A stretch of DNA of 64,000 bases from Paroedura picta. Lineage: Eukaryota; Chordata; Lepidosauria; Squamata; Gekkonidae. Both the position numbers and the translations under genes were made by a program. Under the pieces are notes generated by a model. It was not told the DNA's origin. It made no database searches and worked only from the letters and a program-made list of their open reading frames with translations. The stretch covers positions 14,053,501 through 14,117,500 of the forward strand of contig NC_135379.1 of NCBI RefSeq assembly GCF_049243985.1, read 5' to 3'. This document shows, in pieces, positions 24,400 to 35,091 of the stretch (positions are counted from its first letter, which is position 1; every line of letters begins with the position of its first letter).

Positions 24400-24999
24400 T
24401 GTGTATGCAGTCCTGCCAGGGTCCGAGCTTGAGGTCCAAGGCCGGACTGAGATCCAGAGCCACTGACTGGCTCAGATCTGGCTGTCTTCCCCACGGGTAG
24501 ATTCGTATCTGGTGGCTGCTGACTGACTGGTCAGCTTGCAACAGGATCCTCCACGGAATCAATCAGTTCAAATTACCGCATGGCCGATCACCTGCAGCCA
24601 CGGGTAGATCTATTGTTCTATGTCTGTATATATTGGGGGATTGTTTGGGGGATTTTCAGCGAAGTCCGTGTTGTGTCTGTGGGCATTTGGCCACTGATGC
24701 AAATGAGGGTTTCTGCTAGCCAATCAAGGGAACCTGTTAAGCTCCAACTAGATCACTCTGCTCAGAGCCAATCAGATTGCTCTGCTTAGGGCCAATCGGA
24801 TTGCGCTGCTTAGGGCCAATCAGAGGCAGCAGCGGGCTGCCTGAAAGGTATAAAAGTGCATGAGTTTGCCTGTTTTTCTCTATTCAGTATTTGGAGTTTG
24901 TTGCTGGAGTTGCTAAATAAAACGAGCTGTCCTGAAAAATTGAAGTCTGTGATCACTGAACCTGCAGAATTAATAACCTGGGTACTCTCTTGTACCACG
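24400..24999 (+). mobile_element. Solo LTR (ERV-like or other LTR element), fossil
   Basis: About 600 bp starting with TGTG and bounded by a 6-bp repeat TACTGT (24,394-24,399 and 25,000-25,005). Promoter parts are visible: CCAAT boxes at 24,719, 24,768, 24,792 and 24,816, the last three in a 24-bp tandem unit; a TATA box GGTATAAAAG near 24,847; and a poly(A) signal AATAAA at 24,916. No internal gag, pol or env region is nearby, so it is a lone LTR left by recombination. Family not assigned. Confidence 0.7.
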
Positions 25000-25005
25000 T
25001 ACTGT

Positions 25006-26850
25006 CACCAATAGAGAGCTGAAAGATTCCGGCGCCCACAGATCTTTAGGTTTTAGTAGAAGTTGGCTTGATCAAGCACTTTGTTCTCTTCCACTGAAAT
25101 ATAATGAGATCCTCAACTTTGGCAGCATCTCCAAGTTCTGCTGGGGAGACAGTCTGATTCAAGCCCAATCAACTCCATTGACCTCTGAAGGATCAAAAGA
25201 AGCACTCTTAGATATATCCTAGGCACAGAATCCTCCAAAGCAGCACGGTTATTAAAAATATGTTTCATACAATTCCTTAAAAAGAAAAACTCCCCCAGTT
25301 CCTATCAGATTGTATGGACATGTAAAACACATTACACTACTCGAGAGGAAAAAGCTTGTTTTGTAACGCCTAGCACTTTGGGGCTGCTTGAAACAGCTGC
25401 TATAATCTTCAAGACGCTATGCTGGAGCCCAAGAGATAAAATAGAAGAGGAATTATGTCACAGGTCAGTAGGGCTTTTAAAGGTGGTCCCCTGATACAGA
25501 GAAGGAAATGGCTGCCACGGGATGTTTTCAAGCAGTTACCAGCAGAAGTTCATCCACGTATATTAGAGTGGGAAACAGATTATGGTTCACTTCAGTTCAG
25601 GATCACACCTACAGATTCGCTGCCGTTGCCAGTTGTTTTTCCTGTGTTGCTCAGTTGTTTGCATTCAATTACGACAGCACTTTGGGGATTGGGGCTGGGG
25701 GGGGGGTGAACCAGGAAATGTGTTTTTTGTGTCGGTCCAAATTCTCACGGTAAGCAGGAGCACGTTTTTAATGGAGAAGCCCAAATGTAAAAACCGAACG
25801 TATGGCATCAATGTGATTTCTCAGATAGAAAAACAAAGCATAGCCTCAGCCTAACTAAAAAAAAAAAAAAAAAGAGGATTGTTCTAGTCTGGTACAGTAT
25901 ATATTTAGTAAGCCTTGAGAAAATAATGGCTGGTTGATGATGTTAGCCATTCAGTCCAGTCCCACCCACCTGGGTTTAAACTGCACAGAGCTTTTATTCC
26001 AACCCCAGATCGATTCAGTCCCTGCCCTCTACACAGAATGTGATTTCCATTTGGATTTTGGGTGATTTTAATTTTCCTTCTGCAGCAAGAGCATTAATCC
26101 GGAGTGACCCTACCTTTATTGTGCGATATTTCAGACTGCTTTTAAGCCTGAATATCCAGCTTGGGAAAGAAAGCTCTGGATTGGGAAAGAAAGCTCCGTG
26201 GTAGAGAACCTCTGATAGGCTACACCTGGTCATGTGACACGCTTGCCTTAAAGGAGAATCCCCTAATTTCTCTCAACTTCTGTCGGTCCTGGATTCTTCC
26301 TCCCTCCTCTGCCTTTTTCGATCCTCTCCCCCTCCCCTCCAAGAAAAGAAAGAGGCTCCCTGCCTGGCTCCTCTCCCCACCCCTTTCAAGAAAAGAAAGA
26401 AAGAGGCTTGGCTCCCCCCCCATCTTCTGAGCCTCCCTAACCATGTGCAGAAGACTTTCCTGTTTCAATGGGGAGGGGGGGGGAAGAAGAATCGAGTTCA
26501 AAGCGATCTGAATTCAACAGGATTGACAATGGAATAAAGAAAGTAAGTGCAGACTCTGCCCTGGTTTGGCCTGGGTCATGATAACAGACAAGATTATTGT
26601 CATCCTGGGGCAAGTCTACACTACTAGAACAATTTTAGAGGGCCCCCATAACATTATAAATGTGCAGTAGCTACAAGTCAAGCCAACCATCTCCTTGCCT
26701 GCAAGACCAGCAAAAAAAATTAAGTCTTCTTGACTCTTCCACCCCTGTCAATTTTAAACATTCTGCCTACATAACCTTCTCAAGCCTTCAGTAACAATCA
26801 GGGAACGTCCTTCTTTGAGGGAGTGAGGGTTTCTTCTCATCTGTATGTGA
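25006..26850. other. Intergenic, no gene seen
   Basis: Contains a poly-A run (25,856-25,874) and a short tandem duplication of TTGGGAAAGAAAGCTC (26,160-26,195). No coding identity. Confidence 0.6.
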
Positions 26851-26986
26851 GAAGGAAGGGAGGGAGGAAGGGAGGGAAGGAGGGAGGGAAGAGACAAGGA
26901 AGGAAGGAAGGAAGGAAGGAAGGAAGGAAGGAAGGAAGGAAGGAAGGAAGGAAGGAAGGAAGGAAGGAAGGAAGGAAGGAAGGAAA
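26851..26986. repeat. (GGAA)n microsatellite
   Basis: Irregular GGGA/GGAA then about 25 clean GGAA units. Confidence 0.95.
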
Positions 26987-27608
26987 AATTTAGGACAATG
27001 CATTCTAGGTTGTGCAGTAAGTTCTACTGGAGCCTAAATATAAGAAAGGCAGGTTGTAAATCATTTGAAACGTTAAGAGAACTTCTGTGCCAACTAAATC
27101 AGCCTGCATGGGCAAGATTCATTTTTGCTAGACTTCTGAAAATTATGGTTAAGGGCCACTGCATATTTTCCATACTATACTGAGAATAATCTTTTAAGAA
27201 TCCTTGCAGACATTTGAAATCTATTCAGCCCTACAAAAATGTAGTGATGACAGCAGCATACTTTTAGGAGGTTAAATCCCAGCAGATGTTCATCTCTATC
27301 TCCAGTACAGGGACTCAGTAACTTAGTAGAAGAGAAATCACTATGTGGACCAATTAATCTGAATGAATCACAGTTTAGCACAAGGGTCACTGAAATTTCC
27401 CCTTCACTTTTTAGCCATCAGACATGTGATTTTTAATTACTGTATTTTGACAAATAGGCTTGAACTTAACATGGTGATAGGAGCTGCAATCCTAAACACC
27501 CTTATTAGGGAGTACGTCCTACTTAACTAAATGGGTTTACTTCTGAGTACCTATGCTTAGGATAGTGCTAGAAGACTCTTGGCTTAGTTTTCATTCTTCC
27601 AAATCAGT
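26987..27608. other. Intergenic, no gene seen
   Basis: Unique AT-rich sequence; nothing recognised. Confidence 0.6.
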
Positions 27609-27849
27609 TCCAGTTTGATGTAGTGGTTAGGAATGCAGACTTCTAATCTGGCATGCTGGGTTCGATTCTGCGCTCCCCCACATGCAGCCAGCTGGGTGAC
27701 CTTGGGCTCGCCACGGCACTGATAAAGCTGTTCTGACCGAGCAGGAATATCAGGGCTCTCTCAGCCTCACCCACCTTACAGGGTGTCTGTTGTGGGGAGA
27801 GGAAAGGGAGGGCGACTGAAAGCCGCTATGAGACTTCTTTGGGTGGAGA
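27609..27849 (+). mobile_element. SINE-B copy
   Basis: tRNA head CAGTTTGATGTAGTGGTTAG, B box GGGTTCGATTCTG, the CAGCCAGCTGGGTGACCTTG body and the GGGTGTCTGTTGTGGGGAG 3' region, leading into an AAG repeat. Confidence 0.9.
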
Positions 27850-27917
27850 AAAGAAGAAGAAGAAGAAGAAGAAGAAGAAGAAGAAGAAGAAGAAGAAGAA
27901 GAAGAAGAAGAAGAAGA
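27850..27917. repeat. (GAA)n microsatellite
   Basis: About 22 GAA units between a SINE-B 3' end and a fold-back of the SINE tail. Confidence 0.95.
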
Positions 27918-27967
27918 GTTGGTTCTTATATGCCGCTTTTCACGGCATATAAGAACCAACTCTTCTT
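27918..27967. repeat. Fold-back of SINE-B tails
   Basis: GAGTTGGTTCTTATATGCCG is followed at once by its reverse complement CGGCATATAAGAACCAACTC, a ~20-bp-arm hairpin made of the SINE-B terminal sequence in opposite orientations. Confidence 0.85.
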
Positions 27968-28781
27968 CTCCTTCCTTAACTGTTCTTCTTTAACAGAGAT
28001 TTTTGCTTGGAACTTAAGCAAGACAAACACTGCAAAACACATTCCCACAGAAGCTCTCCTAGCAGGTCTATGGAGAGGTAAGTCCTATTCTAGACACCGA
28101 GACTTACTTCTAGGAAACTGTTCTCAGGACTGCACAAGCAATTCCCACTGACTCTAATCAGCGTTCCAGGTTTTCAGAGCTCTCGAGATTACTTGTCTAA
28201 TTTTAATGTAATATCTGAGAAAAGTTATTAAACAAAAACAACGTGTATTGCGAAGTTACGCAAGAAACGCATACCAGCTCTGATCTCAGAAAAATTCAAT
28301 CCTCTGTTCTTTAAAGCGACTAATATCATCTAAAATTAAAAACATAGTTTCCTAACCGAATGAGCATATTAACTCTTTTTTTGTTCGGGGATTATATTGT
28401 TTGGCTCCACAATGCCCTTTATTGTTGCTGGCCTCCTGCCAATTAATAATTACAAATAAAAAAAGAATCTGATAAAATATAGTCTTAACCAATGGCCCTG
28501 CTAAGATGCAGCTAAGTGGTGCAATCCATCTCTGCCACTGACCCTTTCAATGGGATCCTTCAGCAATCTGATAATTTAGCAGTCGCCTGACAGCCTAATT
28601 TCTTGCTCAAGTAGCCAACATGTTTTCAGCTGAACCCTCCCCCCCCCCTTTTGCTTCCAGTGCCACACTCTGGATTCACTTCTAAAATACTATTCAATGC
28701 AGTAAGCCATCCAAGTTTGGGACCCATGCTAAGAATTTTGAAAAGATCTGGAGAAGCCATTTTCATTTTTTCGAGCCACTC
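27968..28781. other. Intergenic, no gene seen
   Basis: Unique-looking AT-rich sequence. Nothing recognised. Confidence 0.6.
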
Positions 28782-29140
<359 letters not shown>

Positions 29141-29555
29141 ATCTTCCCGTATCTTTTCTATTTCGGTTCTGCTGTTCTGACTTAAATGCAGGGCTAGCTG
29201 AACCAAAAGCTTTCCCGGAGGGGATTTTTGCACTTGCACTGTCTTGTTGAAAACTGGACTGCCGTCCAAGCAGCTACGTGGCGCAGACTAGTGCAAAGTC
29301 CCCGGGACAGCGTCTCAGCCAGCTCCGCATTCAAATCAGGCCTCACATTCAAGAAGGGGAGGGACATTGTGAGAGTTACATAATTATTGCCTAAAGCGAG
29401 GTCGCATATACAATCAAAGGTTCCGTAAGTCCGCTAGCCCCAATCTGGCAATAGTGTTTGCTGCAGTGTTAGGGACTAGCGTTTTCTTTAAAAAACCCGG
29501 ATAAGGATGAACAGCGGCTCTTCTTCCCTAAGCATGCAGAATACTCATTGTGGAC
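29141..29555. other. Intergenic, no gene seen
   Basis: Unique-looking sequence, no recognised feature. Confidence 0.6.
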
Positions 29556-29980
29556 CTAGGGTTGCCAACTCTGGGTTGTGAAAGTCCTGGAGGATTTGGG
29601 GGCAGGGCCTAAGGAGGGCAGAGTTTGACAAAGAGAGGGACTTCTGTGGGATTTCATGACATTGGGGCTCTTTTCTCCAGGGGAGAGACCTGGTCCCTGT
29701 AGCCTGTTGTAATTCCAGGAGATATCTAGGCCCTAATGCTAGAGCCTAATGCTAGAGCCTAATGCTGGGAGCGATCGAGGGCAAAAGAAGAAGGGGACGA
29801 CAGAGAATGAGGTGGCTGGATGGATTCACTGAAGCTGTCGGTGCAAACTTAAATGGACTCTGGGGAATGATAGAGGACAGGAAGGCCTGGAGGATCATTG
29901 TCCATGGGGTCGCGATGGGTCGGACACGACTTCGCACCTAACAACAACAATCTAGGCCCAACCTGAAGATTGGCAGCACC
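29556..29980 (+). mobile_element. DNA-transposon-like repeat (GTTGCCAACTC family) split by BovB
   Basis: Begins CTAGGGTTGCCAACTCTGGG and resumes after the BovB insert with CCCAACCTGAAGATTGGCAG. Same family as 15,794. Interrupted at 29,734-29,949. Confidence 0.65.
29734..29949 (+). mobile_element. BovB (RTE) LINE 3' fragment
   Basis: The 3' 216 bp of BovB with a 10-bp target duplication ATCTAGGCCC on both sides. Its first bases hold a small triplication of a 13-bp unit around AGCCTAATGCT. Encodes a C-terminal piece equivalent to RRRGRQRMRWLDG. Confidence 0.9.
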
Positions 29981-30089
29981 AGCTGGATCTGCTGCCAGTA
30001 ATGTTCCTGGACACAGGTGTTCGGGAACAAACAATTCCTCCTTTCCAATTTCTTGAGTTAGATGTGGAAAACAGGATGGGGAGAGGGGC

Positions 30090-30250
30090 CATGGCTCAGT
30101 GCTAGAGCATACAGAGGGTCCCGTCCCTGGCATCTTCAGTTAAAAGAGCGGGTAAGTGATGAGAAAGACCCTCTACCTGAGACACTGGAGAGAGCTGCTA
30201 TCAGGATGGCTAGACAGTGCTACCTTGATGGCCCAAGGGTTCGGATTAGG
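30090..30250 (+). mobile_element. tRNA-derived SINE (type D)
   Basis: GGCTCAGTGCTAGAGCATAC is a clear tRNA A box. The body continues with CTCTACCTGAGACACTGGAG. Confidence 0.65.
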
Positions 30251-30782
30251 GCACCTCCATGAGATGCTGTGTTTTCAACAGTGTTGGAATACTAGTCCAC
30301 TTACAGCAAACAAAATCAAAGAAAATTGCTCATGGAAAACAGGGCTAATTATTTCTAAAGTCCGGCCTTGCCAAAATGTCTGCAGAAAATCTAATTTAAC
30401 TAAGATTGAAGACAGATTTAAAGAACACAGCCCCCCTTCCCTTCTCTGCAACTTTTACAATCAGGACACAATAGGTCGGTGCGGAACGGTATTGTGGGAT
30501 GCATACCAGATGAAATGGGCCCACAGCACTAAATTCTGGCAGTCTGCATTAATTTCTGAAGATTAGGAAGGCAGTGTTCATAGACAGAAAGTGCCTAAGG
30601 ACAAAGGAAGGGGAAGACAAAAATAGCTCACAGAGGTTTACCCTAAATAGACTTCGCTGGACGAGGAGCTCCTTACCTTCCTTAATAAGAGATCGAGACA
30701 TCGCAGATAAAGCTCCACACATTAGGGATGGATTCACGTGAATATTATTTCCACTGCAATGCAGAAGAGAAGGTGAGCTTTT
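30251..30782. other. Intergenic, no gene seen
   Basis: No recognised feature. Confidence 0.6.
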
Positions 30783-31038
30783 AAAACATATACTCCGCTT
30801 TTCACTACCCAATGGATTCCCAAAGTGGCTTACAAACAGTTTTCTCTTCCTCTCCTCACAACAGACACCTTTAGGTTAGGCTGAGAAAGCGCTAAGAGAA
30901 CTGTTCTGCAAGAACAGCTCTAAGAGAACTGTGGTCAAGGTCACCTTGGCTGCATGTGGAAGAGCAGCAGGGGACCAAACCCAGTTCTCCAGATTACAGT
31001 CTGCTGCTCCTTAACCGCTACACCACGCTGGCTCTCAC
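30783..31038 (-). mobile_element. SINE-B copy with internal duplication
   Basis: Reverse SINE-B from CCGCTTTTCACTACCCAATG to CCGCTACACCACGCTGGCTC. A short segment around CTAAGAGAACTG is duplicated. Confidence 0.8.
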
Positions 31039-31109
31039 TGCAACATATCCATTCTGCAGTAATTTTGTTTGTGTTTATTTAAAGTCACTGTAGCCTATTC
31101 AGTGATGCA

Positions 31110-31249
31110 TGCTGCTATTCCGGGCTGCCACCCTAACCTGGTTCCGGGAGGGTAGTATAGAAATAATTAAAATATTATTGTTGTTGTTGTTGTTATTCAT
31201 ATTATTATTAATATTAATATTAATATTAATAATAATATTAATAATAATA
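31110..31249 (+). mobile_element. L2-type 3' end with AT-rich tail, split by Helitron
   Basis: TGGTTCCGGGAGGGTAGTAT then long TTG/TTA/AAT repeats, like an L2 tail. The AT repeat resumes at 32,042, so the Helitron-like element inserted into it. Confidence 0.55.
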
Positions 31250-32041
31250 TCTGAACACCGCCCGTGGCGCCACGGGCGCCACGGAGCCACGGGCGCCACG
31301 GACTAAATAAAAGAGTAAGGCGTTCTGGGGCGGGATGTGTCCGGGATGAGGAAGGGTCCGGATTGGACCCTTCCTCATGACAGACAATCGGAGGGAACAA
31401 TCGGCAGGCGCGAAGCGCCTGCCGATTGCTCCCTCTGATTCCCAGCCCCAGCAACTGCGAGCCGCGCGCAGCGCGGCTTGCAGTTGCTCCTGGCCTGACG
31501 CCCGAGGGAACCCACGCAGGCCGCAGCCCCCGCGCACCACCCCCTCGCCCCCAACTTACAATGGTCTCCGCCGTCCTCGCAGCCGCTCCCGGCCAACAAG
31601 GTTCCAGGAAGAAACAGTCCACCAGCGGCCCTGCCAGCAAGCGGCCCGATGTGCGGGCGCGGCTCGCGGGCGCGGCCCGGGCGCGGCTCGCGGGCGCGGC
31701 CCGGGCGCGGCTCGCGGGCGCGGCCCGGGCGCGGCTCGCGGGCGCGGCCCGGGCGCGGCTCGCGGGCGCGGCCCGGGCGCGGCGCGCGGGCGCGGCCCGG
31801 GCGCGGCGCGCGGGCGCGGCTCGCGGGCGCGGCCCGGGCGCGGCGCGCGGCCGCGGCTCGCGGGCGCGGCTCGCGGGCGCGGCCCGGGCGCGGCTCGCGG
31901 GCGCGGCCCGCGGCCGCGGCCCGGCCGCAGCCCGAGCCGGTCCCCAGCAGACTGACGGCGGTCCCCAGCAGACTGACGGCGGTCCCCAAGGTCAGTTTCT
32001 AGCGCCCGCTGTATTCGGCATACAGCGGGCTTAATTACTAG
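31250..32041 (+). mobile_element. Non-autonomous Helitron-like element (792 bp)
   Basis: The 5' end is TCTGAACACCG directly after an A. The 3' end is an 11-bp hairpin (GCCCGCTGTAT / ATACAGCGGGC, 32,004-32,030), a 7-base spacer and CTAG, directly before a T. These are the Helitron hallmarks: TC start, hairpin, CTRR end, A|T target and no target duplication. Inside are more hairpins: a 20-bp palindrome at 31,259-31,278, arms 31,346-31,359/31,365-31,378, arms 31,386-31,411/31,415-31,440, and arms 31,451-31,467/31,471-31,487. A 24-bp GC minisatellite follows. It has no Rep/helicase gene. Its G+C content is far above its surroundings. Family name not assigned. Confidence 0.75.
31655..31925. repeat. 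24-bp GC-rich minisatellite
   Basis: About 11 copies of a 24-bp unit built from GCGCGGCTCGCGGGCGCGGC plus CCGG, with variant units toward the right. Lies inside the Helitron-like element. The repeated ARLAGAAR-type peptides in its frames are a by-product of the period being a multiple of three. Confidence 0.92.
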
Positions 32042-32271
32042 TTATTAATAATATTGATATTATCATTGGTGGTGGTGGTGGTGAGGGGGAAATGAATACA
32101 CTGGGGGGCTATGTTGGCCAGGTCTTTAACATCCTGAATTTTGAGATTCATAAGGCAGGACCTGATACTGTGAGAGGGGCTCCAATATAAGATGGGGCCT
32201 GATGTCACATTTATTTGCAATAGTAGCAGTACTATTCACGCATCACTAAGTGAGAGCATCACTAGGTGAGA

Positions 32272-32465
32272 GACAGTGTGGTGTAGTGGTTGGAATAGAG
32301 GGCTGGAATTGGGGGGGGGGTCAAATTCCCACCAGGTCACGGAAGTTTACTCGGTGCCGTTGGGCCAATCGCACATACCCAGCCTAACCTACCTCACAAG
32401 GATGTTGTGAGGATAAAATGGAGGGGTGAATGATGTAAGATCCTTTCATTGGAAAGAAATGGCAT
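32272..32465 (+). mobile_element. tRNA-type SINE (type C)
   Basis: GTGTGGTGTAGTGGTTGGA head, then CCTAACCTACCTCACAAGGA and TTGTGAGGATAAAATGGAGG. Confidence 0.75.
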
Positions 32466-32529
32466 TAATAAAAGGTCTCAGGCAGCGGATTACCCCCATG
32501 TGCCCCTATAGCAGTAAGCCTTTACCTAA

Positions 32530-32650
32530 ACCCAGTGTGTTGTAGTGGTTAAGAGCGGTATCTTCTAAACTGCCGAGCCAGGTTTGATTCCCTGCTCCTT
32601 CACACGCAGCCAGCTGGGTGACCTTGGGCTCGTCACAGTCCTGATAGCTT
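32530..32650 (+). mobile_element. SINE-B copy, 3' part missing
   Basis: GTTGTAGTGGTTAAGAGCGG head and CAGCCAGCTGGGTGACCTTG body; stops at CAGTCCTGATAGCTTC. Confidence 0.75.
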
Positions 32651-33256
32651 CTTTGTTTTACAACATAGGTGCAACCCAACACAATTACCTTTTTAAAAAG
32701 GAAAATAACATGCACTATATGGGGGGGGGAATTGATGACCCAGGATGTTTGCCTGAAGTGGTTTCTTTGCAATAATAGTAGTACTTTGCCTTAAAGGAGC
32801 AAGCAGGCACCATTTCCCCCAAACTGTCTTTTAATTTGCATTGCTCTGGAGAAGGCTGTGGGTGATGGGGAAGAGCTGCACAGCACATGTAAAAGGGGAG
32901 CGCATGGGCACTTTTCCCATGAAAGGGGGAGGAAGGGAGGGGGGAGGAAGACTGGTGAGGGGAGCAAAATAGGAGAACAAGTGTGGGGGGGGGGATTCGT
33001 TGGACCAATCATTTCCAACATTTGGCAAGGGCATTGCATCAAACTAGTGTTATTGTGCATACACCAAACGTAAAAAAGGGAATGGGTGGGACCGGCTTCC
33101 TGGGCCTCCGAGAAAAGCATGGGAGGCAGGACTGGCCACCGGCACCTCCAAAAGAAATGTAAACAGTACGGTGCAAAATCAATTCTCAGTACTGTCGTTT
33201 GGAGACAACAAGTGCAGAGAGCCATGTGCAAATCCAATGTCAACTCTGGGAAGAGC

Positions 33257-33313
<57 letters not shown>

Positions 33314-33436
33314 GTAGGTAGGTAGGTAGGTAGGTAGGTAGGTAGGTAGGTAGGTAGGTAGGTAGGTAGGTAGGCAGGCAGGCAGGCAGGCAGGTAGGTA
33401 GGTAGGTAGGTAGGGGGGGAGAGAGAGAGAGAGAGA
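33257..33436. repeat. Compound (GATA)/(GGTA)/(GGCA)/(GA) microsatellite
   Basis: GATA units (33,257-33,312), GGTA units, five GGCA units near 33,374-33,393, GGTA again, then a short GA run. The stepwise unit changes suggest mutation spreading by slippage. Confidence 0.96.
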
Positions 33437-33904
33437 AAACTTCCAGAGATTAATACAAAGGAAAGTCAGAGAATACAGACAACTGTGGAAAAGCCCAGGA
33501 AAGAGAAAGGGGAGGTGATTGTAAGCTGCTTTGAGACTCCTCCTGGTAAAGTGGAGTATACAAATAACGCTTCCAGTTCTTCAAGCATGGGGGGGAGGAG
33601 TTCTTAGGGTTGGTGTTTATGAGATCTGTCACATTTCCACAGAAGTGACAGAGCACAATTTAGAGACCATCCTGAATAACATGTGTTTTTTTACTGCTGA
33701 ACATTTGGTGCCATCGTGTGGTCAGTTTAATTTTATAGATCAGCCAGAGTGGTTGTACATCCCACTACTAAAGTGAGTGTATCCAAAGGCTTTGTTTCCA
33801 TTTAAATCCATTGGAATTTATGTGTTTGTTTGGTCAAAGCATTTACCCCCTGCCCACGCAATCCTAAGAACACTTTCCTGGGAGGGAGTCTTATTAAAGA
33901 GAAC

Positions 33905-34095
33905 TGAGTGGGAGCCAATGGGGGTGTAGTGATTAACGTGTGTGGACTAGGCTCTGAGAGACCCAGGTTCGAATCCCCACTCTGCCCTGGATGTTTGCTG
34001 GGTGACTTTGGGCCAGCCCCAATCTCTCAGGCTAGTCCACAAGATTGTTGTGAGGATAAAAAAGGAGAGGAGGTATAGATAAAGTAAATAAATAA
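33905..34095 (+). mobile_element. tRNA-type SINE (type C)
   Basis: GGGGTGTAGTGATTAACGTG head, CCCAGGTTCGAATCCCCAC B box, GTTGTGAGGATAAAAAAGGA and a TAAATAAATAAT tail. Confidence 0.85.
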
Positions 34096-34706
34096 TTGTG
34101 AGTCTACCCATTTAGGACTGCTTTCTGAATATTTTATACTGCAGTCCTTCTAAGCAGAATTTTACCCTTTGACTTCAACTAAGGCAGCCTCCAAATTCAT
34201 AATAGTAAAAAAAAAAAACCCTACAGTCTGGCAATAAGAAGGCGAAAAAACCAAAGGAAATAAATGGACAACACCACCTATCAATTGCAACATAAAAAAT
34301 GTAAGAAATGTTGACAAACACTGGGGGAAAAAACCTCCTTAGATTTTATTTTTTCTTTCGAAACCAGTGAAATGCTTTTGAGGCAGAGTTTCAGGCTATC
34401 ACTCTTGGGTCAAATTATGAGAAGACAAGATTCACTGGAAAAGACAATAATCTAGGAAAAATTGAAGGCAGTAGGGAAAAAGGAAGTCACAACATGAGAG
34501 GTACTGACTCTATAAAGGAAACTGTGGCCTTCCGTTTCCAAGATCCAAGAATAGTTGTTAGCAATAGGCTTTTTTGGTGGTCATTACTTCATTGCCACAA
34601 CACACACTCAGAAGAATTCAGGGTTTGGTGTCACAACTTGGAGTTGACCTGCAATCTGATGGTCTGTTATCTGGGTCCTCTCTATCACCGAAAAGGGGAT
34701 CAATGA
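34096..34706. other. Intergenic, no gene seen
   Basis: AT-rich unique-looking sequence with an A-run near 34,207-34,219. Confidence 0.6.
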
Positions 34707-35091
34707 GGATTTGTATACTTTGGCCACCTCAGAAGAAGGAAGGACTCCCTGGAAAAGAACCTATTGGTGGGAGCGATTGAGGGCAACAGAAGAAGGGGAC
34801 GACAGAGAATGAGGTGGCTGGATGGAGTCACTGAAGCAGTCAGTGCAAGCTTAATTGGACTCAGGGGAATGGTAGACGACAGGACGGCCGGGAGCAGGGG
34901 GAAGTCCAACTGCGGCCCTCCAGATGTCCATGGACTACAATTCCCATGAGCCCCTGCCAGCATTTGCTGGCAGGGGCTCATGGGAATTGTAGTCCATGGA
35001 CATCTGGAGGGCCACAGTTGGACTACCCTTGGCCTGGAGAATCATTGTCCATGGGGTCACGATGGGTCGGACACGACTTTGCACCTAACAA
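34707..35091 (+). mobile_element. BovB (RTE) LINE 3' fragment carrying a MITE
   Basis: Begins at TATACTTTGGCCACCTCAGA and encodes RRRGRQRMRWLDGVTEAVSA. It is interrupted by the MITE at 34,895-35,031, then continues GGGTCACGATGGGTCGGAC to an ACAACAACAACAA tail. Confidence 0.88.
34895..35031. mobile_element. Palindromic hAT MITE inside BovB
   Basis: 137-bp palindrome flanked by GCCGGGAG / GCCTGGAG. The right flank equals the uninterrupted BovB sequence seen elsewhere in the window, so the insertion point in BovB is exact. Confidence 0.92.

Noticed and set aside
31377-32034. Long Ala/Arg/Gly-rich open frames across the GC minisatellite.
   Set aside because: The 24-bp period is a multiple of three, so all frames stay open. 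No domain or promoter was seen, and it is explained by the repeat within the Helitron-like element.
33257-33436. Regular short repeats, considered as a CRISPR-like array.
   Set aside because: Contiguous tetranucleotides without spacers in a vertebrate genome: a microsatellite.
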